DNA of 64,000 bases from Trochalopteron elliotii (lineage: Eukaryota > Chordata > Aves > Passeriformes > Leiothrichidae). The stretch covers positions 260,944 through 324,943 of the forward strand of contig JANPWX010000010.1 in assembly GCA_024734555.1 (NCBI GenBank), given 5' to 3'. The notes under the pieces were generated by a model. It was not told the origin of the DNA, ran no database searches, and worked only from the letters and a program-made list of their open reading frames with translations. Numbering within the stretch: the first letter of the stretch is position 1; every line of letters begins with the position of its first letter. This document shows, one piece after another, positions 36,050-48,000 of the stretch. Position numbers and translations under genes: made by a program.

Positions 36050-36300
36050 AGTGGAATATTAATCTGCAATTACCTATGTTCATGTGTCTTAGGCTTGGGT
36101 GTAGTTTTAATTACCTACTTCTCAATTCAGCTTCTTACAATGCTGTTTCTAGAGAAATGCTGTTAAAAATGCATGTAACAGCGATTTGAAAGTTGTTTGG
36201 TTTTTTTTACTAAAAGTAAGTAAATATATATATATTTATCACCTCTTTGCCAGTTATGGCTGTTATTATGCCATTGTTCTTACATCAAACCATTTTAAGT
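36050..36300. promoter_or_regulatory. ERI3: Candidate conserved non-coding element
   Basis: AT-rich, unique, intronic, with cores TTTAATTACC and GTTATTATGCC. There is a (TA)n-like run in the middle (about 36221-36237). Conservation inferred only. Confidence 0.25.
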
Positions 36301-36849
36301 TCGTGGAGTGGCAGGAAACAGTTCATATAAGAGCTCTTTCAGAGGGGTTTTCCTGTTTGTGTTGAGTTTTTGAGCAAACTTCTTTAGGCCTTGTAGCTTT
36401 AGAGGGTTACACTGCACCTGGCATCTCAGACCTGCATTCACTTTGCCTTGGAGATCTCCCTCATTCTCCCAGTAAGTGGGAACAGCCTTGCTGTGAACCA
36501 TATCAATCTGACAGGGTGGGTTATGACTTCAGGCAACAGAATTAGCTGTATTTATTTAAAACCTGATGAGCTAGAGAACATGAACAGTTATTGAACCCAA
36601 ATCTCCTGGAGAGCACAACTATGAGACCACCAGGCAAGCCATCTGATGTACAAAAAAAAATTCAAAGCAATTTCTTATTTAAAGATATAAACCCAGCATT
36701 ATTATAGCAACAACTCTAAAATACCAAGGCACTCGGGTGGCCAATGGCTGCAGTCCTAACCTGACCTAACCTGCTCAGCTTTTGGCTGGTTATTGACAGG
36801 CTAGTGAGATGACTACTTTAAAGCAATCAGTCATGTTGCCCTTTCCCTC

Positions 36850-36985
36850 ACAGTGTGCGGAGACCCCACATCAGTTATGCATGCCGGCGTGCAATTCCCC
36901 ACCTGTGCTGTTTGAACACTGTATCCTTAGCTGTGCAAACATTACACATCGTTTAGGTGACAAGTTGCAAAGTTAAGTAGACTTG
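36850..36985. promoter_or_regulatory. ERI3: Candidate conserved non-coding element with a palindrome
   Basis: Intronic stretch with retained CpGs (GTGCGGAG, GCCGGCG, ATCGTTTAG). It contains TGCATGCCGGCGTGCA at 36878-36893, a 16-base palindrome with one mismatched pair. It sits in otherwise ordinary intron sequence. Confidence 0.35.
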
Positions 36986-38442
36986 TTGTTACAGCAGAAA
37001 GTAGTTGAGCGGCAGTCACCCTGAAAAGAAAAGATCCAGGCTAGCTCAGGAATGTGCAAGTCTGCTGGATTGTTTGCCTCTCCATAAAGCTGCTGCTGAG
37101 GGCTATGTGTGCTTCTGGAAATACTCCCATCATGTGCATTGCTGAAGTGAAGGGGATGGGTGTCACAGGTTTGTACATTTGCTGTGCTTGTCCTGCCGTG
37201 TGCATGGCCCTGTGTGGTTGTCAATGATCAGTGTGTGCCTGCTGCTCTCTCGCAGCCTCTGAGGTACAGGAAATATTTTGCATTTCTCCCAGCATAATGT
37301 TTTAAAACAGGCAGTATTCTTTCATGGCATGGCACCTATCTAGTGCTACTTGAGAATGGTGCTTCTCAGGCTGCTGTGTTTCCTGGGAAATGGTCTTTGC
37401 TGTGTTAAAGTGATCTTGTCTTAGCTTTGAACAAAACCTTCCTGATAAAGAAGCAAGGCAGCTCAGCTCTTTTAGTGAGAAGGACACAGGACATGCCTAA
37501 ATCTTGTGGGCTTTCCCCTTTGCGCCAAGCTTGCTGTGCAACCATCCCTGTGTTGTCTTTGTTGGTCTGTGCACTTGTTAGCTGGCAAAATAACTCTTCG
37601 TAACGTTATTTAGTTCCTCTCTGTCAGACAGAAATGCACTGTCATCAGCAGCTAGTTGTGATGTCTGTAAAACCCTGGGTATTCATTTACATGCACTAAT
37701 GTGCCCTTTCTACCCATCCCAGATGTTTTAGTGTCGTTGGGAACATTGATCATTTGTCCTGCTCAATATCAGGTGAAGAGGTTGGGACTTGAAATGATCT
37801 GATAATTCTGCAACAGGGACTGCACAGGCTGTTAGTCTGCCATAGAGAGGAGTGGATGTGAAAAAAGATATAGTGTAGTTGCCATCTTGCAGTAGAAAGG
37901 TAATACTTGGAAATGTGTGTGTGTGCTGTTTTTAACCTGGTTTGAGTGCTGAACTTCCCCCAAACTGTCAAGCTTAAATTGTTGTTGGCTGTGTCAGTAG
38001 AGATGTTCTGGGTGGTTAAATATATGTCAATAGTGCTTGAAGAAGCACATTGAAGTGCTGATGTCTGTTGGTCTATATTTCTCATCCCATGTGTGAAAAG
38101 AGGAAGGAGATTCTGCCTTATTCTTCATGTCTGGGTCCTGCTGGAAAGATGAAAATAGCTTAGTGGGTTTTGGCAGAGAGATGATGCTGGTGCTAAGAGG
38201 CAGGAACGAGCCTGGGAGGAAACGATTACTGAAAGTTTTTGTTAAGGATGGCAGGACAAGGGTTGTGAGCCCACTGTCAAGATTTCAGGTGCAATGGCAG
38301 GCATGAAAATCTCCCAAGGACCACAGTGGTAAGTTTAGGAGAAAAGTGTCATTTGCGAGATGTGGATCCCCTTTTTGCTGGCTCTGTAAGAAGGACTTGA
38401 GCTGATGAAATTCTTCACTTTGTATTCCATACTCTTTAGAAG

Positions 38443-38458
38443 AAAAAAAAAAAAAAAA
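38443..38458 (+). repeat. Poly-A run (16)
   Basis: Sixteen consecutive A within the ERI3 intron, about 230 bases before a CR1 fragment. Confidence 0.95.
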
Positions 38459-38671
38459 CAAACTATTTCAAGAGGGTGAAGAAGAGAATCAGTTAGTGAC
38501 CAGGGTCTGCAAAATGCAGCTGGGCATGCAGGCTGGATGGCATTGGGGTTGTATTTAGGGCAGTGATGAGAAGTGTATATAAGATGAAGTCTTTGTTGCA
38601 AAAATAAGAAAAGCAATGTTCTGGCCTGTGTCTGCTGTGGGTAGGAAGAGCAGTCGGGAATTTAAACAACA

Positions 38672-38880
38672 GCAAGGGAAATTCAGATTAGACATTAGGA
38701 AAAACTTTCCAATGATAAGACTAATGAAACAGGAGGATAGAGTGAGTGCCTGGGGAGTGTGTGAGTCTCTCTTATTGGAGTCGGTAAAAACAGCCTAGAC
38801 AAAGTCAGAAATTATTTAGGGGGTGATGATGCTGCCCTCAGGCAGGTGCATGGACTAGATGTCTCTTTTAAAGCTGAAGC
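38672..38880 (+). mobile_element. CR1 LINE fragment
   Basis: Typical CR1 3'-region phrases appear in order: ATTCAGATTAGACATTAGG, AAAAACTTTCC, a 'GTCGGTAAAAACAGCCTAGAC' region with substitutions, and GCATGGACTAGATG. The element is in the same orientation as the gene, moderately diverged, and lacks the final tandem tail. Confidence 0.75.
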
Positions 38881-39699
38881 TCCTGGAGGCATGTGATTAG
38901 ATGGGGATTTCAGCTTCTATTAAAGAAAGAGAAATGGTCCCTCACCCTCAGTGTTGTAAGGCAGCACTGGGAAATAAGAGCCACGTTTGATGTCAGTGCA
39001 GAACCCAAAATGCAACTCAGAATTTATCTATGAGGAAATTCTGCCTTTGACATCGGGCTTCAGTGCCTGCGTGTTGGGGGTAGGCAGTGTGATTCACCTG
39101 AGAGCAGAGGGAAGAGGAAACATTGGATAATCACTGGTCAGACAGCAGAATTTTTCTTCACGTCATCTTATCCCAGTGTTTCATGATCTTCTCATATTCC
39201 TTCCAGTTTTCTTGTGTTTTGTTTTTGATGTGTAATTCCCTTTACGCTTTTCTGGGATATAGTAGTGCTTTTAAATGTATCAAATTGTTAGGTCTGTGCA
39301 TATGTGTATTTTAAGCTAGGTAGTGATGAAAGAAAGAAATTAGGAGGTCAGCTGCTTCCCCGAAGACCTTTTGATAGGTTTCATCAGTACACAGAGTAAC
39401 TTAGCCAGGACTGAGGCTGTGAGAGGCTCTGCAGTGTGTGTGCAGGCAGACATCCTTTGGAAAGCCAGCATAGCCCTGATTCAGCAGAAGTCCCACTGTT
39501 CTGCACTGGGGAAGTGTTGCCTTTATGGGGCTTGTTTTGGTTAGTTTAATAAAAATTTAGAAGTGGGGAAAAGACCTATGAGGTCATCTTGGTTACTGCC
39601 CCTGAGGGCCAGTGCAAGGCTGCTCACTTGGAAATGGCTTTAGTTAAAATAATAATTAAGGCAGAGGATGGAAACTGGGGAGGCAGATCAGTTAGGCTA

Positions 39700-40400
39700 G
39701 TGCTGTCCTTACTATGTCCCTTTTCGATTTTAATTGCCTTGGAAAAAAAAAGAAAATCACAAGGCTTTAAAAGCTCTGATTCTTTCTGCTCTTCAACGCC
39801 CCCACACCCTCTCCCCGATCTTGGAGGCATCAACTCTCATCTGTCAAAGTGTAAATCAGCAATTAAAACACAAACAGCGAAATGCCAAAGATGACCCGAA
39901 GCACAAAGCAACTGACAAACAAGTCCGGACAAATCGGCGGATAATTTATAAGCATTGCCCTAAAATCTAATTATTTGGCAATTCGAATTTGCAGCCGGCC
40001 AGGGCTGTGCAATAAATTTAACCCGCCATAAATTATTTAGGAGCAGCCCATGGTGTAAATCAAAAACACGAGTGTTTGTTTAAGAAATAAGCTCCTTGTG
40101 CATAAAATGACTTTTTTTCTTTAAAGAGAGGGGGAAAAAACCATCCCCAAACAAAATGAGCTGGTGCTGAAGCTCTGTCCCTTCACAGACACCCCCTTGC
40201 CTCTTCTGCCCTTACCTTTTTTGAAGGTGCAAATGGTTGTTTTGATAAGAAGTTTTATGCTTTTCCTTATCAGACAAAATCCGTTTCTCTCAACAGCCTC
40301 TGCTTGTTTTTATTGCATTTTGAACAGTCAGCTCTGATTTTTATGGGCATCTTTTATTCTTGTGTTTATTAAACTTCTTCACATGGGGGTTAGAGTAGGG
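39700..40400. promoter_or_regulatory. ERI3: Strong candidate conserved non-coding element cluster (enhancer-like)
   Basis: About 700 bases of unique intronic DNA with a striking density of homeodomain-type cores: GCAATTAAAAC, AATCTAATTATTTGG, GCCATAAATTATTTAGG and ATAATTTATAAGC. CpGs are kept in AT-rich context (AATCGGCGG, ATTCGAATT, AACCCGCC). At the right end TGATAAG (40243-40249) and CTTATCA (40266-40272) form an inverted pair of GATA sites 16 bases apart. No exon signals and no repeat. The texture is that of vertebrate developmental enhancers, but conservation and activity are inferred. Confidence 0.55.
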
Positions 40401-41269
40401 ATAAATTATTCTCTGGTAGTTTTTGAACTGAATAGGCCATATGGTCTTCCTCAAATATATAACTCTGTGTCCTGAAGCATGCCCTGTCCACTTTGTACAT
40501 GGGTGTCTGGATTAAAAGGTTTTGAGAGCTGGGAAGCTCTTGCTGGGCACTTTATTCTTTCTCTATAATGATGTTAGTGGTACCCAGATCCAAAAGGATA
40601 AGCAAAAAGATTCCTCTGTGGGAATTAGGGTAATTTCAGGTGCTTTCTTCTCTGACCAGAAATTGTTCAGCAAGTACAGTTGTGTGCTTGTTCATTTCTT
40701 TTATTAGCATGATCAAGACAGCTGAATTGGTGCATCTCTGCTCTGGTATTAAAGGGAAGGGAGTTTCATGTAGGACAACTGGGTGAGGAAAGGCTGGGTT
40801 TATAGCAGTGCTTTCACATGCCATTAAGAATTTTTCAAATCCCTCTTAGAAGAAAGTCCCTAGCCATTCCACAGTTACCCTGCTGCTGCTGCTCAACCCA
40901 CTGGCTTGGGACAGCCAGGTTGCACAGGAGACTTCTACCTGGAACTTCTTGTTTAAACTGTTGGTTTTTCAGAAAGACATAAGTTCTGAGGAAGCTGTCA
41001 CATAGATTTGCTTGGAGTACCTTGAAATCGTAAATGTAGGATTGTTGTAAAGAGAGTGGACCTGGTAATGGATCTGTATAAGCCTCTGGCTCTGTAGGTT
41101 CCTATTGTTACTGTGTTTGGGGGCACAGCTGAGGGGAGGGACAGGGTGCTGATGTTTTTTTCTTTAAGCGTGTTAATATTGATTTTAGAAGCTCTGTGTT
41201 CCAACAATATAAATGCAAATGCCTGTAATTGGGAGCCTTGTGCAGAATTTCTCAACAGAAAACATGTTC

Positions 41270-41490
41270 AACTTTTCTGACAATGAAAGGAAAATAAAAA
41301 GCCTCTTATTTATTGGTGGTGGTTTGAATCCTGGATTTCCTTTCAAGTTACTTTGCAGTGTAAAATAAAATACCTAATTGCAGTGCTCGCAAAATTCAAA
41401 TGAGTGCATTTGTTCTTCTGGTAGCTGGCGGCTATTTGCAGCCTCTGGACACCCTCAGCATTATTTTAGCATATCCATAACTCCTGGTTG
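41270..41490. promoter_or_regulatory. ERI3: Candidate conserved non-coding element
   Basis: Unique intronic sequence with ATAAAAAGCC, CTTATTTATTGG, TACCTAATTGCAG and CAGCATTATTTTAGC. No ORF or repeat signature. Conservation inferred. Confidence 0.3.
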
Positions 41491-42049
41491 TGCTGTAAGG
41501 AAAAGCTGGCGGTGGGGGCAGAGGGAAGGCTCAGAAGCTCCAAATGCTGCTGGCACAAATCACTGCCAAAGTTGTAACATTTACTCAGTGTTGGAGTGGA
41601 TATATGTGAGGATCTCAAGGTAACAATTATGGGTGATCAGGCTCTGATAGAAGGAAGGAAGTGTCAGTGAATCTCTGCCCTTAACTCCCTCATGCTGCTT
41701 TCCTCCACCTGAAGCAGTAAAGGTCCTTGAATGGTGGAGATGGAGCTGAGCATGTTGAGCTCTCTGGGCTGCTGTGAAACGTGAGAGAGCACCCGGCTCT
41801 GCATCACCGTCTGTTGGGGGGTTATGTGTATGAGTGGTTAAGTGCTCACCATTTCATAATAATTACTAATGAAATTCTAGATCTGTAATAACATTTCAGA
41901 TATCTAAAACAAACCATATGCTTGTTAAAAAAAAAAAGAGAGAGAGAAAAAAAGTGGAAACAGATCAACTTTAAGCCATAAATTCTTGGTAATAGAGGCC
42001 TCTTTTCTCCCCCCTTTCTGTTTATGTTTGATAGATATTTTTGTTTCTG

Positions 42050-42260
42050 CAGGAATGTCAACTCTTAATTTCATGATGTATCATGGGCTTAAGAAAATTG
42101 AATTTAATAAAGGCAAAAGATGAATGGCACCTTTAAAGGTCCCAACACTTGTCTTTATTAGCAGGACAAACTGCAGGGTCTCCAAACACTGCTTCTCTCC
42201 AAATGAAAGTTTAAATGAAAAGTACAGCAGTGTCACAGGTTAAATTTCATTGCAGGACTG
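42050..42260. promoter_or_regulatory. ERI3: Candidate conserved non-coding element
   Basis: Unique intronic sequence with TCTTAATTTCATGATG, TTTAATAAAGGC and CCTTTAAAGG (palindromic). Conservation inferred. Confidence 0.3.
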
Positions 42261-43639
42261 GCTAACGTCGTTAGTGAGGAGTGGGGCTGATTTCATGGGG
42301 CTGGTATCTGTTGCCTTAGATACCAGTGGAGCAAACACTGCCAGAGACTGGGAAAATCTCCACTATAGGAAGCGTGCAGATAAACAGTCTTTTGGGAAAT
42401 GTTCTTTACCACTTGCTTCAAAAACTGACCCAATAAGCCCAAGAGAGTGGCTGCACTTTCTCCTAAGACGCTCTAGTTGCCTCTGGGGTTCCACCCCTGC
42501 TCCTGGCCATGCACTTCCCACAGACCTACAGTAATTCTGGATATTGTTAAATTTTCCACATTTTTTAAGTATGGCTTTTTATTTCCTCCGTCTGTCTTAA
42601 TCCGACCCTCCTGGAAGTGCTTTGTGCCTTTGGTTCTGGAAGGCGAGCGATGCCTTTGTGTATCAGATCAGCAGCAGGCTGTCTTTCAGTCTCACTTTGC
42701 ATCCAGCCAGTTGATGGCCCCTGAGGATGTTTGTGGTCCCTTAGGGCACATCCTGGCATTGCAACACAGCTCTGCTATGAAATCCAGCCAGTGTGTGTCC
42801 CTCTCTGGAAGGGGAAATGTTCGTCTTGCCTCGCTGTGGGCTTGCCTGCTTCCATGGTCACCCTCTGGGTGGGATGCAGGTCTAAGGGGCAGTGAGATGC
42901 CCCAGACCAATTTGAAAGATGGGATGGTGTTATCCTGAGGTTAATTCTGGCTCTGTTATGGTGGCCTGTCCATTGACTTCAAACTTTGCAGTCTGTTTGC
43001 CTTCTGAACAGAAGTTTGCTGCTTTCAGAGCCTGTCTGTGGTGGCCCTTTTGAGGGGAGGATTAGCTGTATCCAACATTTCTTGCTCTCTTGGGTTTCCA
43101 TGGGTCCTCCTGGGTGGCTGAAGCTGTTGAGTTTGGCTGCACCACAACAGGCAATCTGGCTAATACTCAAGTGTTTGGCATGTGTCTTCTCCTTCTGTTA
43201 GAGCCCCTGGGTCAAGTTTGCCCTCTTTCCTGGGAAAACTTGGTGACTCCCAGCGGGGTGGTATGGCTGTGGGGAAGGATGTGCCAAGCCATCCACTCTG
43301 CCTCATCCAGGGCAGCATACACAGGGTGTGGCACAGCTGGCCATGAGGAAATGCTTAAGCCATTCATCCTGTGCAGCTTCACTGCTCAATGTCCACACCT
43401 GGGCACTTCCACACTGTTAACACTTTATTTGATTTTTACATTTTTTTCTAACTTTCCATCTCAGCAGCATGTGCTCTCCACGTGCCTTGGTCTGGGCTGT
43501 GCCCCTGCTGCACTGGGGAGATGCTCTGCTCTGTCTCTGGGCTCTGCCCACCATGGAAATTGGGTGTTTCTCCTGGCTATTTAAATTATCTGTTGTTTCC
43601 ATTTACCCACCCAGCTTCTTGCCCTCCCGCTGCCTAGTG

Positions 43640-44420
43640 GGGTGGTGATGTCATCAGCTCATATGTGTAACCTCACGATAATTTCCGCCTGCAGGTCGTG
43701 AGGGTTGCAACCACAGTCCAGAAAAGTGTGTTAGTTCCTCTGCAGCGGCTGCATTTTTCACATGCTAATTTTACTCACAGGAGTTGGATTTTTTTTCATT
43801 TTTTATTATTTCTTATTTGTCTCTTCCAGATGTTTTCAGGCAGTTTTTTTTGTTGTTAAACTAATTCCGTTCATGTTTTAAAAATTTATGAAAGCACTAA
43901 TAAAAATGTCAAAGTGGTAAAAATGTTAGCTTTTGCTCTGCTTTGATTAAATTTTGCAAACTGTTTTTGAATATTAAAAAGCAATATTTTTTTTATTCTC
44001 TCTCCCTCTCTCTGTTTTTCTCCAGAAGTGATTTGAGAGGCTTGTTGCATGGATATCACTCAGCGGGCTCATTTGCACTCCAGAACCTTGGTGCCATGGA
44101 TCTCTATTAAATAACATAGACGAATTATTCTTTAAAGACACCAAACAAATTGTCACTTCTCCTCTTACATTAAACTGGAAGGAAGAAAGGGAGTGGAGAA
44201 GGAGGGGGGTGAACACAAAGGATTTTATCGCTTTTATTCAGTGGGCGGCTTTTTTAATTTCATGTATATTTTTTAATAATTGAGAAATCCATCGCAACTG
44301 GATTTGTTTAAACTTTTTATTAACAGGTCCATGTAAATTTTTGATTGCTGATTATTCAAATAATTGAACATTCTTCTGATGAAGGAACGTTTTTATTTCC
44401 CTATCAGCATAAATTGGCTG
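43640..44420. promoter_or_regulatory. ERI3: Strong candidate conserved non-coding element cluster
   Basis: About 780 bases of AT-rich unique intron with many POU/homeodomain-type cores: ACATGCTAATTTTAC, AAACTAATTCCG, TTTAATAATTGAG, GATTATTCAAATAATTG and CTTTTTATTAACAGG. Retained CpGs occur in ATCGCAACTGG, TTTTATCGC and CACTCAGCGGGC. There is a pyrimidine tract at 43998-44024. It lies about 550 bases upstream of the second visible exon. No ORF. Conservation inferred. Confidence 0.5.
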
Positions 44421-44968
44421 CAAAGAGGAAAATGAAGTGGGGCTTGCTACTGTGCTGTATCCCATAGGGATGGATTTGGGGGGAGCTTTCAGCTCCTCTT
44501 CTCAGTCTGTTGGAGGAGGGCAGTCCTCCTCAGCCTCTCCAGAGAAGGAAGTGCTTTGTGCAGTAGTCCCTGTTGTCTGTCTGATGGTGTCCTCTAAAAG
44601 GATGGTGGGCTGGAAAGGTTGACTGGTTTTGGGGAGGGCACAGCCCCAACAATGTCCATGGGAATGGTGTGAGACCACCTTCTGTAGGTTCAGCTTAGGC
44701 AGTGATGTGTGCAGCTGCAGTGCTGAGCACAGAGACCTCCTTGGAGCCTGTCCCAGCTGCGATGAGTTTCAGCACCATCCTTGTCTGTTCTGATGGTGTT
44801 GGATGTGCTCTGTGCTGCCGTACCACCTTCCCACTTCTGCAGAGCTTTATGCTGAGTTTATTTTTGTTTGGGACTATCAGGCCACCTTGCTAGATGGGTG
44901 CTAATTTCCAGCTTCATTTCTTGTTTGTTTTAAATGAACAGCTGCTTTTTTTTTTTTGCTCTGTTCAG

Positions 44969-45085
44969 GAAATCATCGAATTCCCTATCCTGAAGTTGAA
45001 TGGCAGGACGATGGAGATCGAATCCACCTTTCACATGTATGTTCAGCCTGTGGTGCATCCCCAGCTTACGCCCTTCTGTACAGAG
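44969..45085 (+). CDS. ERI3: ERI3 coding exon: exonuclease domain, second visible exon
   Basis: The 117-base exon encodes 39 residues, EIIEFPILKLNGR then TMEIESTFHMYVQPVVHP and QLTPFCTE. By recall this is identical to mammalian ERI3. It continues the DEDDh fold after the DFE motif: the 'EIIEFP' strand pairs with the Exo I strand, and 'STFHMYVQP...LTPFCTELTGI' is the segment that leads to the second helix in ERI1-type nucleases. The acceptor is a long T tract plus CTCTGTTCAG ending at 44968; the donor is GAG followed by GTAAAG at 45086. Both ends are phase 0, so the exon can be skipped without a frameshift, which would remove part of the catalytic fold. Neighbouring bases give no sign of duplication or pseudogenisation. 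Confidence 0.97.
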
Positions 45086-48000
45086 GTAAAGTGCAAAGGT
45101 TCCCTGGTGCTCCAAGAGTCTCTCTGGGAAGCAGGTTTCCATTGCACCAGGGACTCAGGTCGCCTCTTCATGGTGCAGCTACAAGGCAGCGTGTCATGCC
45201 AGCCTTGAATTAATAACAAGAATCATTTTTTGTTACTGCAGTAGTGTGTAAAGACCTCAGTTTGGATTCATAAATAACTGTAGCTGTGATCTGCTGACTA
45301 AGATAATTGTATTTACAGCTAGCAAATGTCTTAATTGGGTGACCACCAAATAAACACACTCGTGTTAGCCGATGTTCAAAATCCTGTAACCTCTTTATGA
45401 GCTCTTGCAATTTTGCTGTGCTCCTCTGTGGTGAGGAAGGTCGAAGAGAGCATGGTCTGAGGAAAGATGTGCTGTGCAGATGTGTGGTTCAGAGGCACTA
45501 AATTACGCTCCTGTGGGCCTGCATGTTGGGATTTGAGGAGTCCTTCGGAGTGGTAGGATAATTCATGTCTGTATTTTTAAGACTTTCTTTTTGATGTCGT
45601 AATTGTGGGTCACTTGAAATGATTTCTGGAGAAGTGGTCTCTCTTCGCTTGCTTACTCCTATTGTCGAGGACAGCTGCTCTTGAGCTGTGGCCACCTTTC
45701 CCCAGATACGGAATGAAGGTGGTAAATATGATCCCTGAGGGTTCAAAGGAATTGAGGAGCAGGGGTTGGGTTTTGTTGTTGATTTGGGGTTTTTTTTGTT
45801 TTATTTCCTTTTTATTCAACCCAAAAAAATTAACTGTTTTTCCAAGTGTGTTTTTCCTTCCTGCCATAATAATCAAAAGAAACTTTAAGTTCCTTTTGCT
45901 TTGGGCTTTTTTTCCTGTCAGTCCATTGGTTCAGTTTTGGCCAGCTCAATGACTAGAATACTTACTGTAGGAATCAGTGTATTCAAGGTCTCCATTCTGC
46001 CCCTGTCTTGTCTAGGATCATCGACACCATGGTGTGTTTTCCCCTACCTCTGTGGCTACAGGCTTAAGCCCATGGAGGGCTTGTCCCACCTGTACTTGGC
46101 TGATGAAAAATGACTCCTCTGTGTTAGGTGGAGTCCCCTCCAGAACCAACCAGCCCCTTCCATATTTTCACATTGTAAAAACAAATACTTATTTTTATTC
46201 CCCCGTAACTCAAAACCATCTGAAGGTATTTTATTTAAACTTAGAAAAAAAAAAGACTAAGCACAGAAAACATTATTCCCCAGAGAAGAGTTTTCAGAAG
46301 GCCTTGAAAGTGTGAGAACAGAAGGTTATAATGGAAATGGTTTTGCAGCCTTAGTGCTAGAAGGCTGGACAACTACTTTGGCTGTCCTTATCCTCATGAG
46401 ACTTGCTGGACATATGCTTATACAAATGTGATAAATATCACAGCTTGCACCTGATTTTTGCTAAAGACAACGTCGTCTTCTAGAGCTGAGCCCAAAACGT
46501 TGGCCTTACAAGTCACCTAAATTCTGCAAAGAAGAAAACCAAAACCAAAACTTTTTCTGGAAATCTTTCTATTGCATCTTTTCCCCTGTTGCTAAAGGCT
46601 GCAGCTTTGTTCTTGCACAAGAGTCTGCATGATTTGCTTGGTGTGTGCTTGTGGTTCAGCTTCATGAGCTGAATAGAGCCTCCAGTCTGCTGCAATCTAG
46701 GGACATTCAGAGGTTTTGTGGACGATGACCTTGTGACCAACAATCAGCCCATCTAATGCTCCTGTACTGCAGAGATGGTTTCTTGGTCTTCTCTTGCCCT
46801 CAGTGGTCTGGAGCAGGTGTTTGTGTCTACCATGGGAGCCTTGAAGCAAGTGAAGCTCTGTGTGTGTGTGTTCTGTGTGTCTGTGATGGCTGTGCTTTTA
46901 CAGGAGTCCGGGATAGGCACAGGTGTCCCAGGTCAGCATTCTGCTGCAGAGTCTGCTGTGAACCTTGGTCTGGCATCGTGTCCAGGGTTGGGTGGAAATG
47001 GGCAGTACTGAGGCCAGCAGGCAGAATGATTGCAGAACCCACACCTGTGTGTATCAAAGGTACAAAAAGGCCCCACTGCCAGGTTGGCAAGTCCTCTGTT
47101 ATTAACAGCATGGATTGGGAAGCTGGTTTTAATCCTAGCCTTGACGTCACCGGCTCCTGGCCACCCCCACATTGTACCCCTTGCTACTTAGTGCCCAGCA
47201 TGGCCCCTGTCCTTTCTGGCTTGGCAGTCCCCTGGCCTGTTGCAGGGGCTGCCAAGAGGTCCAAGAGTGGGATCATGCTGGAAGTGTAACTGAGCTTGTT
47301 CCTGGGGCCTGTGTATGGGGCTGAGTTTGAAACCCTGCCCTGAGAGCCGCGGGAGAACCTTACTAGACAGTGGGGTGCTGCTAGGTAGGTGCAGGGATCA
47401 TCCCTGTGCCACTGGTGTGGGTTCACTTGAGACCCCAGGGACACAGCCAGGATGTGCTCTTGCAGAGCTGCTGCCTGAACTGCTCCAGCACTTGTTATTG
47501 ACTTTCTGCTGGTTTATGTTTTCTGAAAAATACTCATTTTGCTAAATGCCAGTAAAGGGCTTTGTCTAGGCACCTCTACTTACAAAAGGGTGAGATTTAT
47601 TGGCCTCTTTGTCTACAAAGAAAGACCAGGCCTGATTATCAGATTGTACACTAGAGACAAGTGCTTAGGTAATCAGCAAACTGTCTTGGAGTAGAAATAC
47701 GATGGTTTTCCAGATAAACTCTCTAGGAAAAGCACTGGTGTTGACATTACATGGGAGCCTGTCTTCTGTGCTGCTGATTTCCCCTCTCCCCTCTGCCTTT
47801 GCTGAGCAGTAGAACTGGTTGATGTAGACTCTGTGGAAGAGTTACTGGGATTGCTTGACATTACTCCTTGGGTTTGGAGTACCTCTTCCATCCCTCTTCC
47901 TTCTTGAAGACAACAGCATAGCATGGGAAGGGTGCCCAGAAAGGTGGGGAGCTTGTTGCCACCCTCAAGACATCACTTTGCTTACCTTTTGATGTGTCTG

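Larger units (their letters stand above)
31219..44968 (+). other. ERI3: ERI3 intron with candidate regulatory elements
   Basis: About 13.75 kb, the longest complete intron here, with no further ERI3 exon. It contains a CR1 fragment (38672-38880), a poly-A tract, and candidate conserved non-coding elements listed separately (36050-36300, 36850-36985, 39700-40400, 41270-41490, 42050-42260, 43640-44420). The segment 34900-35290 is also AT-rich and unique. The remaining stretches show nothing I can name. Confidence 0.8.

Noticed and set aside
43090..43584. 164-codon + strand frame within an ERI3 intron
   Set aside because: No domain, no splice context, composition typical of random intron.
44768..44790. 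TTCAGCACCA as a REST/RE1 site
   Set aside because: Only the left half-site matches; the expected GGACAGC half is missing at the right spacing.
46756..47289. 177-codon + strand frame within an ERI3 intron
   Set aside because: No recognisable protein, TG-repeat-derived Cys/Val stretch, surrounded by intron; judged chance.
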